Assembly (NCBI RefSeq): GCF_009377185.1
Contig: NZ_VJZC01000012.1
Location: 1 to 59,016, forward strand
Direction of reading: 5' to 3'
Source of the DNA: Streptomyces spongiae
GTDB lineage: Bacteria > Actinomycetota > Actinomycetes > Streptomycetales > Streptomycetaceae
DNA length: 59,016 bases
The notes below the pieces were generated by a model. That model was not told the DNA's origin. It saw nothing but the letters and a program-made list of their open reading frames with translations, and searched no databases. Positions 51,362-59,016 of the stretch are shown here, in pieces. The translations under genes and the position numbers were made by a program. Numbering within the stretch: position 1 is the first letter of the stretch; each line of letters starts with the position of its first letter.

Positions 51362-51858
51362 CCCCGCCGCATCTCCTCACCCGGTACCGGACCGTGATCG
51401 TCGAGGGCCATGAAGGCACCCGCAGGGACGACCTCGTCGCGGACCTCGCCCACCTCGGCTTTCTGGTCCGCCGTATGCCGACGACACCGCACCACCTCGA
51501 TCCCACCCGGCCCTACCGCGAGCTCCTCTCCGCCCCGGGCCGCCTCGCCGTCGACGGCAGCATCATCAGGGAACTCGTCTACGGACCGCTGCGCCGCGGA
51601 CGCTCCCGGGTCACCTGGATCCAGGCCCTCGACTTCGCCGAGGCAGTGGCCGAGCGCGACGGAGTCATGCTGCACCTCACCGCGTCGCTCCCCGCCGCAC
51701 GCGCGCGGCAGCACGGCGAGGAGGCGGTGGACGCCGCGGCGGCGTACGTCCGCGTGTTCGTGACCCTCGCCCAGTACGTGCCCGTGGTGACCCTCGACGT
51801 CGGGGAGCCGGCGAACCCCATCCGCGCCCACCCTGCTCAGGAGTACCAACTCTGGTGA
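51358..51858 (+). CDS. Degenerate thymidylate-kinase-like P-loop protein
   Basis: 166 residues from ATG 51358 with GAGGGG upstream. The fold reads like a TMP-kinase family member: YRTVIVEGHEG where the P-loop begins, DLVADLAHLGFLVRRMP, then VDGSIIRELVYGPLRRGRSR (where kinases have DRS...VYGP and an RGRS lid) and GVMLHLTASLPAARAR. The Walker A is lost: GxxGxGK(S/T) has become GHEGTRRDD, with no Lys or Thr. It probably binds no ATP in the normal way. A regulatory or structural role is inferred. Confidence 0.7.
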   Translation: MTPPHLLTRYRTVIVEGHEGTRRDDLVADLAHLGFLVRRMPTTPHHLDPTRPYRELLSAPGRLAVDGSIIRELVYGPLRRGRSRVTWIQALDFAEAVAERDGVMLHLTASLPAARARQHGEEAVDAAAAYVRVFVTLAQYVPVVTLDVGEPANPIRAHPAQEYQLW

Positions 51859-51917
51859 ATGGCACGGAAGTTGACGGTAGGTTTGCGATGACCGCGATGC
51901 GAGGCAGGAGACCCCCC

Positions 51918-52727
51918 ATGACAGACGGCCGTCCCACCCCCGACCAGGAAGCCCTGTCGAAGATCGACACCACGGTGCCGCACTCGGCCCGCATCTGGAA
52001 CTACTGGATGGGTGGGAAGGACAACTACGAGGTCGACCGCATCGCGGGTGACGCCTACCACGAGATCGCCCCGAACATCGAGACGATGGCGAAGGCGTCC
52101 CGGGTCTATCTGATCCGCACGGTCACCTTCGTGGCCCGGGAACGCGGCATCCGGCAGTTCCTCGACATCGGCACCGGGCTGCCCACGTACGACAACACCC
52201 ACCAGGTCGCCCAGAAGGTCGCCCCCGAGTCCCGCATCGTCTACGTCGACAACGACCCCCTCGTCCTGCGTCACGCCCAGGCCCTGCTCACCAGCACCGC
52301 CGAGGGCGTCACCGACTACGTCGACGCCGACCTGCACGACCCCGAGAACATCCTCGAGGCGGCGGGCAAGATCCTGGACTTCGACAAGCCCGTGGCCCTG
52401 ATGCTCATGGGCATCCTCGGGCACATCCAGGACTACGAGGAGGCCAAGTCGATCGTCAGCCGCCTCCAGGCCGCGCTCCCCCCGGGCAGCTACTTCGTGC
52501 ACTACGACAGCACGGACACCGACGAGGAGCTGAAGCGCGCCCAGGACGGCTACGACGACACCGGCGCCGTCCCCTACGTCCTGCGCAGTCCGGCACAGCT
52601 CGCCGCGTACTACGAGGGCCTGGAACTGCTCGAACCCGGCATCGTCTCCTGCCCGTTGTGGCGCCCGGAGCCCGGCACGAGCCCGGTTCCCACGGACGTG
52701 TACGGGGGAGTGGCGTACAAGCGGTGA
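51918..52727 (+). CDS. SAM-dependent methyltransferase, DUF574/SAV2177 family
   Basis: 269 residues from ATG 51918 with CAGGAG 8-13 bases upstream. HSARIWNYWMGGKDNYEVDR is the family hallmark; the SAM site is FLDIGTGLPTYDNTHQVAQK and the motif-II acid is in VYVDNDPLVL. Very common in Streptomyces near XRE/DUF397 genes; substrate unknown. The preceding gene ends 59 bases upstream; co-transcription is possible. Confidence 0.92.
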   Translation: MTDGRPTPDQEALSKIDTTVPHSARIWNYWMGGKDNYEVDRIAGDAYHEIAPNIETMAKASRVYLIRTVTFVARERGIRQFLDIGTGLPTYDNTHQVAQKVAPESRIVYVDNDPLVLRHAQALLTSTAEGVTDYVDADLHDPENILEAAGKILDFDKPVALMLMGILGHIQDYEEAKSIVSRLQAALPPGSYFVHYDSTDTDEELKRAQDGYDDTGAVPYVLRSPAQLAAYYEGLELLEPGIVSCPLWRPEPGTSPVPTDVYGGVAYKR

Positions 52728-52768
52728 CCCGCCGCCCGCCGGGTGGGTGCGCGGCGAAGGAGCATGGG

Positions 52769-52811
52769 GCAAGTACGCCTTGACAATTCCGAACTGTCAA
52801 GGCGTACTTGC
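52769..52811. repeat. 43-bp near-perfect palindrome upstream of the HTH-Clp_N gene
   Basis: Arms GCAAGTACGCCTTGACA (52769-52785) and its exact reverse complement (52795-52811), with a centre that itself reads TTCCGAA. Only one base pair (52786/52794) fails across all 43 positions. TTGACA occurs on both strands. It ends 3 bases before ATG 52815, so the downstream gene's Shine-Dalgarno-like AAGGCG lies in the right arm. Could be a large operator or an RNA hairpin occluding the start. Confidence 0.85.
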
Positions 52812-52814
52812 GTC

Positions 52815-53501
52815 ATGCCTCTCCCGGATCTTGACGACCTCATCGCCGAAGTGGACCGAACCTGCGCCACCGCGCACCGCGCCGACGGGCAGGAACAACC
52901 GGACTGGCTCGCCCTGTTGACGGCGGCCGCACAGATATCGGGTCAACTCCAGGCGCTGGCGGACGACCTGGTCGAGGACTACGTCGAGCACTGCCGTATG
53001 CACGGGTGCTCGTGGACGGACGTCGGCGCGGCGCTCGGCGTGACCCGGCAGGCCGTGCAGCAGCGCTTCCACGCCCCCCACAAGCGCTACAGCCCCGAGA
53101 CGATGACGGAAGACCTCCGCAAGGCGATGGCGCACGTCAAGCGGGCGGCCGTGCAGAACCGCAACAACTACATCGGCACCGAGCACCTCCTGTGGGGGCT
53201 CACGGTGGAGGACAACAGCGCCACCCGGCTGCTGCGGGACGTCGGGGTCGAGCCCGAGACCGTCCACCACTCCGTGGCGACCCGGCTGAGCATGGGGGCC
53301 TCCCAGGCGGCCGAGCGGATCGCGTGGACGCCCTACTCCCGCAAGGCGATCGCCCTCGCGGAGTCACGCTCCGAAGGAGGTGGCGGCGACCTCATCGACT
53401 GCGACGACCTGCTCGTCGGTCTCGCGCAGGTCGGCCGCGGAGCGGCGGCGACGGTCCTCGCGGACGCCGGTTTCGACCTGGCGGACGTGGTCGCCTTCTA
53501 G
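52815..53501 (+). CDS. HTH-Clp_N fusion protein
   Basis: 228 residues from ATG 52815. Residues about 1-95 are helical with a sigma-like HTH (MHGCSWTDVGAALGVTRQAV). Residues about 105-225 are a Clp repeat (N) domain as in ClpC/ClpA: AAVQNRNNYIGTEHLLWGL and IDCDDLLVGLAQVGRGAAA, with no AAA+ ATPase after it. Clp_N binds adaptors or substrates, so a stand-alone copy on a DNA-binding-like protein may link proteolysis to gene control. Its stop shares CTAG with the opposing isomerase gene. Confidence 0.85.
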   Translation: MPLPDLDDLIAEVDRTCATAHRADGQEQPDWLALLTAAAQISGQLQALADDLVEDYVEHCRMHGCSWTDVGAALGVTRQAVQQRFHAPHKRYSPETMTEDLRKAMAHVKRAAVQNRNNYIGTEHLLWGLTVEDNSATRLLRDVGVEPETVHHSVATRLSMGASQAAERIAWTPYSRKAIALAESRSEGGGGDLIDCDDLLVGLAQVGRGAAATVLADAGFDLADVVAF

Positions 53502-53953
53502 GAGGCGGTCCTGCCCTCGTCGAGCCGCCCGACGCGGTCCACGTTCGCCCGGTCGTCGGCGTCCTCGCTGGCGTCGGCGGCGAACCAGGCGTCGAGGATC
53601 TCCCTCAGCAGCGGCTCGGACGTCAGCCGCAGGCTGAGCGCCAGCGCGTTGGCGTCGTTCCAGCGGCGTGCGCCGTCCGCCGTGTACGCGTCCGTGCACA
53701 GGGCCGCCCGGACACCCGGCACCTTGTTGGCGGCGATCGACGCGCCCGTGCCGGTCCAGCAGCACACGACCGCCTGGTCCGACGTCCCGGAGGCGACCTC
53801 TCGGGCGGCCGCCTCCGAACAGGCCGCCCACTGGGGGTCGTCGCCGGGACTCAGCGCCCCGTGCGCCACCACCTCGTGGCCGCGACCCCGCAGCTCCGCG
53901 AGCAGGAAGCGCGCCACGGGTTCGTCCATGTCGGAGGAGACGGAGATCCGCAT
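53498..53953 (-). CDS. RpiB/LacA-family sugar-phosphate isomerase
   Basis: 151 residues from ATG 53953. RISVSSDMDEPVARFLLAEL opens the fold; the active-site loop is CCWTGTGASIAANKVPGVRA, with the catalytic Cys in the position of RpiB Cys66, and the WNDANALALSLR segment follows. Ribose-5-phosphate isomerase B or a related pentose/hexose isomerase. The C-terminal 20 residues are acidic. Convergent with the HTH-Clp_N gene, overlapping by CTAG. Confidence 0.85.
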   Translation of the reverse strand: MRISVSSDMDEPVARFLLAELRGRGHEVVAHGALSPGDDPQWAACSEAAAREVASGTSDQAVVCCWTGTGASIAANKVPGVRAALCTDAYTADGARRWNDANALALSLRLTSEPLLREILDAWFAADASEDADDRANVDRVGRLDEGRTAS

Positions 53954-53976
53954 GTCCCGGAGGGTACCTGACGGGC

Positions 53977-55185
53977 TCAGCTCAGTGGATCCAGCGTGAG
54001 GCACGCCTGCCGCGGGGCGCCGTCGTGGACGAGCGACTCGTGGTTGCCGACGTCGTCGAAGGCGAAGGCGTACGCCTTGCCGTCGGCCATCTGCGCGTGG
54101 ATCCCGGCGGCGTAGTGGTTGGTCACCCCGTCCTTGTAGAAGTCGGCCGAGGTGGCGTCGGGCTGGTTGGGGTTGACGAGCAGGGTGGACCGGTTGAAGC
54201 CCGCGCACAGGGTGCGGGAGATCGGGCCGCGCACCTGGTCGTTCGGGGCGTCGAGCAGTTTGTGGCAGCCGAAGACGCTGCCCGCGTCCGGCTTCTCGAA
54301 GCTGGTGACGACGGCTCCGGCGCCGTTGGTGAAGTTCATGACGTTGCCCGACACCCGGCCGTAGTACTTCGTGCCGGGCTGGTCGGCGAACGGGGTGACC
54401 GTCAGGGTCGTCGTGGCGTACTTCTGCCAGACACGGTTGACGTAGTCGTCCATCACGGACCTCGGCAGCGCGCCGTTCTCCAGCCCGTAGAGCGGGGAGA
54501 GCGCGCGCAGGACGCTGCCGTCGGAGCGGGTCTGGATGAGGCCCGCCCAGCCGCCCGGCCGGCCCCGCAGGGTGTTGAGGAAGCCGTTGTAGCCGCCCGG
54601 CTTGAGGTGGCCCGTGCTGGTCGTGCTGCCGTCGGCGCGCTGCACGCCGACCGCGTACGGCGCGGAGAACATGTCGACCTGGGTGCTGTTGAGCCACAGC
54701 CCGGAGTCGTTCAGCGTGTACTCGGACCAGTTGAAGAGGATGTCGCGGTTCGGGTCGCTCGGGTTCTGCACGGCGGGCTGCACGAGTCCGCCCGTGGTCA
54801 GCCTGAAGTCGAGTTTCCGGCCGTAGGAAAAGTAGATCCGCCCGGAGAACTTCGGGATCTGGATCGTCTTCGACTGTCCCGCGGCCGGACCGGCGATGGA
54901 GGCGTCCGGTGCCGGGGTGGGCGGGTTGCCGCCGGCGGGCCACGCGTGGAACGCGCCGCCCGCGTCGGCCCAGCCCTGCCGGCCCGAGGAGAGCTGGGTG
55001 CCGAGGGTGTAGACGTAGACCGGTTCGCTCCGGCCCGAGTTGTTGGTGATCTTCAGGGGGATGGTGTCGGGGACCGCCGCGTGGGCGGGCGCATCCGACT
55101 CGGGCAGGGCGACCGCCAGTGCGAGAGCCATGCCGAGCGCCGCGGTGACGGCCAGGGTTCGGTGCTTGAGTCGTTCGGTCAGCAC
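53977..55185 (-). CDS. Secreted GH64 endo-beta-1,3-glucanase
   Basis: 402 residues from GTG 55185 with AGGAGG 7-12 bases upstream. Sec signal peptide (about 1-37, cut after AHA), then a GH64 (laminaripentaose-producing) catalytic domain: SGRIYFSYGRKLDFRL, FNWSEYTLNDSGLWLNST, TQVDMFSAPYAVG and a conserved Cys pair near the end. Cleaves beta-1,3-glucan such as fungal cell wall. A LacI-type operator lies 51 bases upstream, so expression is probably induced by a glucan-derived sugar. Confidence 0.88.
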   Translation of the reverse strand: MLTERLKHRTLAVTAALGMALALAVALPESDAPAHAAVPDTIPLKITNNSGRSEPVYVYTLGTQLSSGRQGWADAGGAFHAWPAGGNPPTPAPDASIAGPAAGQSKTIQIPKFSGRIYFSYGRKLDFRLTTGGLVQPAVQNPSDPNRDILFNWSEYTLNDSGLWLNSTQVDMFSAPYAVGVQRADGSTTSTGHLKPGGYNGFLNTLRGRPGGWAGLIQTRSDGSVLRALSPLYGLENGALPRSVMDDYVNRVWQKYATTTLTVTPFADQPGTKYYGRVSGNVMNFTNGAGAVVTSFEKPDAGSVFGCHKLLDAPNDQVRGPISRTLCAGFNRSTLLVNPNQPDATSADFYKDGVTNHYAAGIHAQMADGKAYAFAFDDVGNHESLVHDGAPRQACLTLDPLS

Positions 55186-55235
55186 TCTCCGCCTCCTGTA
55201 CGAGAGCCGTAGTGGGGGTTTGGTCCGTACTTTTT

Positions 55236-55249
55236 TGAGAGCGCTCTCA
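55236..55249. promoter_or_regulatory. LacI-family operator TGAGAGCGCTCTCA
   Basis: A perfect 14-bp palindrome, very close to the CebR-type box TGGGAGCGCTCCCA, 51-64 bases upstream of the glucanase GTG. TTGACA on the minus strand (55278-55273), next to another GAGAGCG, may be the -35 region. Confidence 0.65.
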
Positions 55250-55391
55250 GCGTCCCGTTGGGGGTGCGTACATGTCAACGCTCTCGACGCCACCACCCTC
55301 CCGCGCCGCGGTGTCGCCCGAGATGCTGGAGTGACGGCTGGGGCATTTAATGACTGATGCCCGACGTGTCTCCTGCTGGAGAGGCCGACCC

Positions 55392-57641
55392 ATGCGTGCA
55401 ACCCCTTCCCGTGCAGAGGGCGGTGAGCAGGCCTCAGAGGGGAGGCTGCGCCGACTCGGCCGGTGGTGCGCCCGCCATTTCGTGGTCGTCATCGTCGTCT
55501 GGCTCGCGGCCCTCGTGGCCCTGCAAGTGCTGGACCGCTCCGTCGGCGGGGACTACTCGGACGACTTCGCCCTGTCGGACGTGCAGTCCACGCAGGGCCT
55601 CGACGTGCTCAAGGAGCACGATCCGTCGGCCGGCGGCTACAGCAGCCAGATCGTCGTGCACGACGCGCAGAAGCAGCTCACCTCGCTGAGTTCCCAGATG
55701 TCCCAGACCGTCGGCGATCTGCAGAAGCTGCCGCACGTCCTGTCGGTCCAGAACCCGCTCACCGCGTCCGGCTCGCAGCCGTCGGGCGACTCCCAGCAGC
55801 CGAACGTCGGCCCCCTGTCGACGGACAAGAAGACGGCGTACATCACCATCCGCTTCAACGAGCAGCCCTCCCTGCTCGGCGACGGCTACCTCGACGGAGT
55901 GGACAGCTCCGTACAGCCGCTGCGGTCCGCCGGCGCCCAGGTCGAGTACGGCGGACAGCTCGGCGAACTGGCGCGTCCGGCCGCCGACGACCGGGTGAGC
56001 GAACTGATCGGCTTCGGGGTGGCGATCGTCGTCCTCCTCATCGGCTTCGGCAGCGTGATCGCCGCCGTCCTCCCCCTGGTCACCGCCCTCGTCGGCGTCA
56101 TCGTGGGTCTCGCCTGCCTGGGGCTGCTCGCCGCCGGCTTCGTCTTCGCCACGGTGTCCCCGACCCTGGCCACCATGATCGGGCTCGGTGTCGGCATCGA
56201 CTACGCCCTGTTCCTGATCACCCGTCACCGGCAGAACCTCATGGACGGCATGGACCCGGAGCGCGCGGCCGGCCACGCCACCGCCACCAGCGGTCGCGCC
56301 GTACTCGTCTCCGGCTGCACGGTGATCGTCGCCCTCCTGGGCCTGTGGGTGTCCGGCGTCTCCTTCATCGGCAAGCTCGGCATCGCCGCCGCCGTGACGG
56401 TGGTGTCGGCCGTCCTCGGGGCCCTCACGCTCGTACCGGCCCTGCTCGGGCTCATCGGCCGGCACATCGACCGGTACCACGTCCGCCGCCCCGTCGCCGA
56501 GATCGGTACCGGGGAGGGCGCTCAGCCGCAGGGCACCTGGCACCGCTACGCGCAACGCGTGGAGCGCCGCCCGTGGTGGTTCCTCGCGGGCGGTGTCACG
56601 ACGGTGGTCGTCCTCGCCATTCCCGTGTTCTGGATCCAGCTCGGCCACATCGGGGACGGCGCCGACCCCACGTCGTTCACGGACCGGCGTGCCTTCGACC
56701 TGATGACCGACGCCTTCGGGCCCGGCTCCAACGGCCCTCTCACGGTCGTCATCGACCAGACGTCCGTACCGTCGTCGGAGCGCTCGTCCCTGCAGAGCCA
56801 GGCGCAGAAGACGCTCGACGGCGTCGACGGGGCCGAGGCCGTCACCCCGCTGACCGCCACCCAGGACGGGGACGTCCTCATCTCCACGGTCTACGCGACG
56901 AAGTCCCCGCAGAACGCCGACACCACGGACCTCGTCAACCGCCTGGTGGACACGACCCTGCCCGACGCGGTCTCCGGCACCGACGCCAAGGGGTACGTCA
57001 CAGGCACCACGGCGGCCCAGGTCGACTTCCGGGACATCGTCGCGAGCCGGCTGCCCCTCATCATCGCCGTCGTGGTCGCGCTGGCCTTCCTGATCATCCT
57101 CGTCGTCTTCCGCGGTCTGCTGGTCGCGGTCAAGGCCGCCGTCCTCAACGTGCTGTCGATCGCCGCCTCGTACGGCGTGGTCGTCGCCGTCTTCCAGTGG
57201 GGCTGGGGCGGGCCCGCGCTCGGCGTCCACGGCAAGGTGCCGATCGAGAGCTACGTCCCGATGATGATGTTCGCGATCATCTTCGGGCTCAGCATGGACT
57301 ACGAGATCTTCCTCCTCTCCCGTGTCCGCGAGGCGTGGCTGCGCACCGGCAACGCCCAGGACGCGGTGGCGCACGCGCTGGAGATCACGGCACGGGTCAT
57401 CACCTGCGCGGCCCTGATCATGGTGAGCGTGTTCGCGGCGTTCATCATCAGCGACAACATCGTGGTCAAGATGCTCGGCCTCGGGCTGGCGGTGAGCGTG
57501 CTGATCGACGCCACGGTCGTCCGTCTCCTCCTCGTCCCCGCGGTGATGACCCTCATGGGCCGGCACGCCTGGTGGACGCCTCACTGGCTGGACAAGGTGC
57601 TGCCGCACATCGACGCCGAGGGGGAGGGGGAGCGTCGCTGA
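55392..57641 (+). CDS. MMPL/RND-family transporter
   Basis: 749 residues from ATG 55392 with GGAGAGG upstream; ATG 55350 lacks a site. Two copies of an MMPL unit, each with a large external loop and 5-6 helices: IGLGVGIDYALFLITRHRQN in the first and GLSMDYEIFLLSRVREAWL in the second, carrying the proton-relay Asp-Tyr pairs. Exports lipids or drugs at the membrane. Divergent from the glucanase; no regulator next to it. Confidence 0.92.
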   Translation: MRATPSRAEGGEQASEGRLRRLGRWCARHFVVVIVVWLAALVALQVLDRSVGGDYSDDFALSDVQSTQGLDVLKEHDPSAGGYSSQIVVHDAQKQLTSLSSQMSQTVGDLQKLPHVLSVQNPLTASGSQPSGDSQQPNVGPLSTDKKTAYITIRFNEQPSLLGDGYLDGVDSSVQPLRSAGAQVEYGGQLGELARPAADDRVSELIGFGVAIVVLLIGFGSVIAAVLPLVTALVGVIVGLACLGLLAAGFVFATVSPTLATMIGLGVGIDYALFLITRHRQNLMDGMDPERAAGHATATSGRAVLVSGCTVIVALLGLWVSGVSFIGKLGIAAAVTVVSAVLGALTLVPALLGLIGRHIDRYHVRRPVAEIGTGEGAQPQGTWHRYAQRVERRPWWFLAGGVTTVVVLAIPVFWIQLGHIGDGADPTSFTDRRAFDLMTDAFGPGSNGPLTVVIDQTSVPSSERSSLQSQAQKTLDGVDGAEAVTPLTATQDGDVLISTVYATKSPQNADTTDLVNRLVDTTLPDAVSGTDAKGYVTGTTAAQVDFRDIVASRLPLIIAVVVALAFLIILVVFRGLLVAVKAAVLNVLSIAASYGVVVAVFQWGWGGPALGVHGKVPIESYVPMMMFAIIFGLSMDYEIFLLSRVREAWLRTGNAQDAVAHALEITARVITCAALIMVSVFAAFIISDNIVVKMLGLGLAVSVLIDATVVRLLLVPAVMTLMGRHAWWTPHWLDKVLPHIDAEGEGERR

Positions 57642-57652
57642 AGGGGGCACGC

Positions 57653-57698
57653 GGTGGTCAACGGCATGTGGTCGTCAATGGCATGCGGTGGTCAACGG
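57653..57698 (+). repeat. 17-bp tandem repeat, 2.7 copies
   Basis: Unit GGTsGTCAAyGGCATGy at 57653-57669, 57670-57686 and, shortened to 12 bases, 57687-57698. Lies between the MMPL and PP2C 3' ends, and the last part overlaps the PP2C stop region. Confidence 0.75.
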
Positions 57699-58801
57699 AG
57701 GTCCTCGTGCTCCGGTGCGAGCACGAGCATCGTCGCGTCGTCCTGGACGATGCCGCAGTGGCGGACCAGATCGGCCCAGACGTGCTCGGTCAGCGCCACC
57801 GGATCGTCATCGTCGAGGTCGGCCACCCGGTCGGTCAGCGGATAGAAGGCACCGCTGTCGTCCCTGGCCTCGGACACGCCGTCGGACGCCAGGAACAGCC
57901 GGTCACCTGGCCGCAGTTCCACCGTGAGCTCAATGGGCGGGGAGGCGTCGCCCAGGCCGAGCCCGAACGGCATCCCCGGCTCGACCGCGAGCTCGGTGGC
58001 CCGCCTGTCGCGCAGCAGCAGCGGGGGCGGGTGACCGCAGGCCACGATCCGCACCGCGCGGGCGTCGGCCGAGAACGCGAGCAACACGCCGGTCGCGAAC
58101 AACTCGGCGTGCTGTACGGCGGCGGAGTCCACCACCAGTCTGCGGTCCAGGCGGGCCGCGACCGCCCCCAGGTCCCGCTGGTCGAGCACCGCCTCCCGGA
58201 ACGCCCCGAGCAGTGCCGCGACCGTGGCGACGGCCGACAGACCGTGCCCCTGGACGTCACCCATCACCGCCCTGACGCCGTACGGGCCCTCACGCACGTC
58301 GAAGAAGTCACCACCGACCAGCGTCCCGCGCTGCGCCGCTCGGTACAGGCCGGTACAGCGCACCGGCCCCACCCGCTCCGGCAGCGGCGGCGCGACGGCC
58401 CGCTGGGCGGCCACGGCGACCGCGCGCTCGGTGACCAGCTGGGCGTCGCGGTGACTGCGTACGAACGACACGAACACGCTCAGCACGGCGACGAAGACGA
58501 TGGTCAGCAGGTCGGTGTTGCCCGGGCGGTCCAGTTGCAGGGCCGGGATGTGCAGCAGGACGATCACCAGGCCGCCGAGGACGGCGGTGGCCAGGGGCCC
58601 GTACGACAACACGGCCAGCGGCGGGATGGCACCGAGCAGGAAACCGATGTCGAGTGGATCGTTGCTGAGCAACGAGGCCGCGCACACGCCCACCAGCAGC
58701 GCGACCGGCAGCACCCGCACCCACACCGGTGGCGGCGCGCCCCGCAACCAGCTCCGCCGGTCCAGGTCCCGGCGCAGCCACTCGGCGCGCACCCATCCCA
58801 C
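57692..58801 (-). CDS. Membrane PP2C/SpoIIE-type Ser/Thr phosphatase
   Basis: 369 residues from GTG 58801 (GGAGGAG 10-16 bases upstream; GTG 58849 adds 16 residues). Three to four helices (about 30-115) replace a sensor; then a SpoIIE phosphatase with metal-binding GGDFFDV, VMGDVQGHGLSAVATV, CGHPPPLLLRD, LFLASDGVSEARDD and DDATMLVL. Such proteins dephosphorylate anti-anti-sigma factors at the membrane. No HATPase or GAF is attached, unlike the protein at 31605-34583. Confidence 0.88.
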   Translation of the reverse strand: MGWVRAEWLRRDLDRRSWLRGAPPPVWVRVLPVALLVGVCAASLLSNDPLDIGFLLGAIPPLAVLSYGPLATAVLGGLVIVLLHIPALQLDRPGNTDLLTIVFVAVLSVFVSFVRSHRDAQLVTERAVAVAAQRAVAPPLPERVGPVRCTGLYRAAQRGTLVGGDFFDVREGPYGVRAVMGDVQGHGLSAVATVAALLGAFREAVLDQRDLGAVAARLDRRLVVDSAAVQHAELFATGVLLAFSADARAVRIVACGHPPPLLLRDRRATELAVEPGMPFGLGLGDASPPIELTVELRPGDRLFLASDGVSEARDDSGAFYPLTDRVADLDDDDPVALTEHVWADLVRHCGIVQDDATMLVLAPEHEDLR

Positions 58802-58920
58802 ACCACCACGCTCCTCCGCGAGCACGGGCCGCGCACGCCGGAAGCGCACGGCTTCCCCGCCGCGCGGGCGAGCGGGGCCGGAGTCTCCCGTCGTTCAGGG
58901 CTCGCGCAAGGAGGCCGTGC

Positions 58921-59016
58921 TCACCTGTCCGTACGGGGTGGCGAGGCCGGGGTTCCGGGGTCACGGGGTGCGCGGTGTGGGCCCAGCCCTCGCAGGACCT
59001 CGCTGAGTTGGGGCTC
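58921..59016 (-). CDS. C-terminal tail of a minus-strand protein (partial)
   Basis: The frame from the right edge to TGA 58921-58923 encodes 31 residues starting EPQLSEVLRGLGP and ending in a Pro/Arg-rich tail. It may be the end of the next minus-strand gene, upstream of the phosphatase. Too short to identify. Confidence 0.3.
   Translation of the reverse strand, partial: EPQLSEVLRGLGPHRAPRDPGTPASPPRTDR

Noticed and set aside
58308..58964. 218-residue minus-strand ORF overlapping the PP2C gene
   Set aside because: Off-frame Arg/Gly/Ala-rich shadow of the phosphatase; no domain.
1..59016. tRNA/rRNA genes, CRISPR arrays, insertion sequences, prophage or plasmid functions
   Set aside because: No cloverleaf-like, repeat-spacer, transposase or integrase signals seen on either strand.

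Overview
The window looks like a chromosomal segment of a Streptomyces or close relative. GC content is very high, GTG starts are common, and it carries streptomycete hallmarks: a clpP3-clpP4 pair with its popR regulator, an XRE/DUF5753 + DUF397 pair, a DUF574-type methyltransferase, SpoIIE-type phosphatases and an FHA-FHA-ABC exporter. I see no rRNA, tRNA, CRISPR array, insertion sequence or prophage, and no gene-free stretch longer than about 300 bases.

Layout. (1) 1-8.5 kb: an envelope and signalling block with an Rv1747-like FHA-FHA-ABC exporter, an SH3-like protein, a soluble Ser/Thr kinase, a multi-pass membrane protein (streptophobe type), a membrane-anchored DUF6777-like protein and a secreted FG-GAP propeller. 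(2) 8.6-16.1 kb: a minus-strand peptide-uptake operon (two ATPases, two permeases, a binding lipoprotein broken by an in-frame amber codon, and a C45 autoproteolytic hydrolase), divergent from an RpiR-type regulator with two matching inverted repeats between them. (3) 16.1-22.5 kb: a methyltransferase, popR, clpP4-clpP3 with a PopR-box palindrome, a relic of a divergent tetR/FAD-monooxygenase pair, an epoxide hydrolase, a VOC protein and a TerC protein. (4) 22.7-30.6 kb: a second peptide-transporter operon (Tat lipoprotein, two permeases, one fused double ATPase, a CocE-type peptidase/esterase and a terminal TetR gene), all overlapping or a few bases apart. (5) 30.5-37 kb: an SGNH lipoprotein, a GAF-GAF-SpoIIE-HATPase protein, and a response regulator with a hybrid histidine kinase. 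(6) 37-47.6 kb: metabolic and repair genes (alcohol dehydrogenase, VOC protein, RNase H with a metal-binding tail, FAD monooxygenase, AlkB, AIM24, FGGY kinase, NUDIX, MFS, aldo/keto reductase). (7) 47.6-53.5 kb: regulatory genes (DUF6624, XRE-TPR regulator, XRE-DUF5753/DUF397, a P-loop pseudokinase, DUF574 methyltransferase, and an HTH-Clp_N fusion behind a 43-bp near-perfect palindrome). (8) 53.5-59 kb: RpiB-like isomerase, GH64 beta-1,3-glucanase with a LacI-type operator, MMPL transporter and a membrane PP2C phosphatase.

How it works together. Regions 2 and 4 are parallel oligopeptide uptake systems, each with its own hydrolase and regulator, so each probably imports and trims one class of peptide or amide. 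Region 3 holds a self-contained proteolysis circuit: PopR should activate clpP3-clpP4 from a palindrome just upstream of it. The ClpP4 subunit has lost its catalytic histidine. Several genes have an actinobacterial leaderless-type start (TAnnnT or a close match 6-8 nt before the start codon). Three genes are preceded by very small ORFs that overlap their start codon. All functions are inferred from sequence alone.
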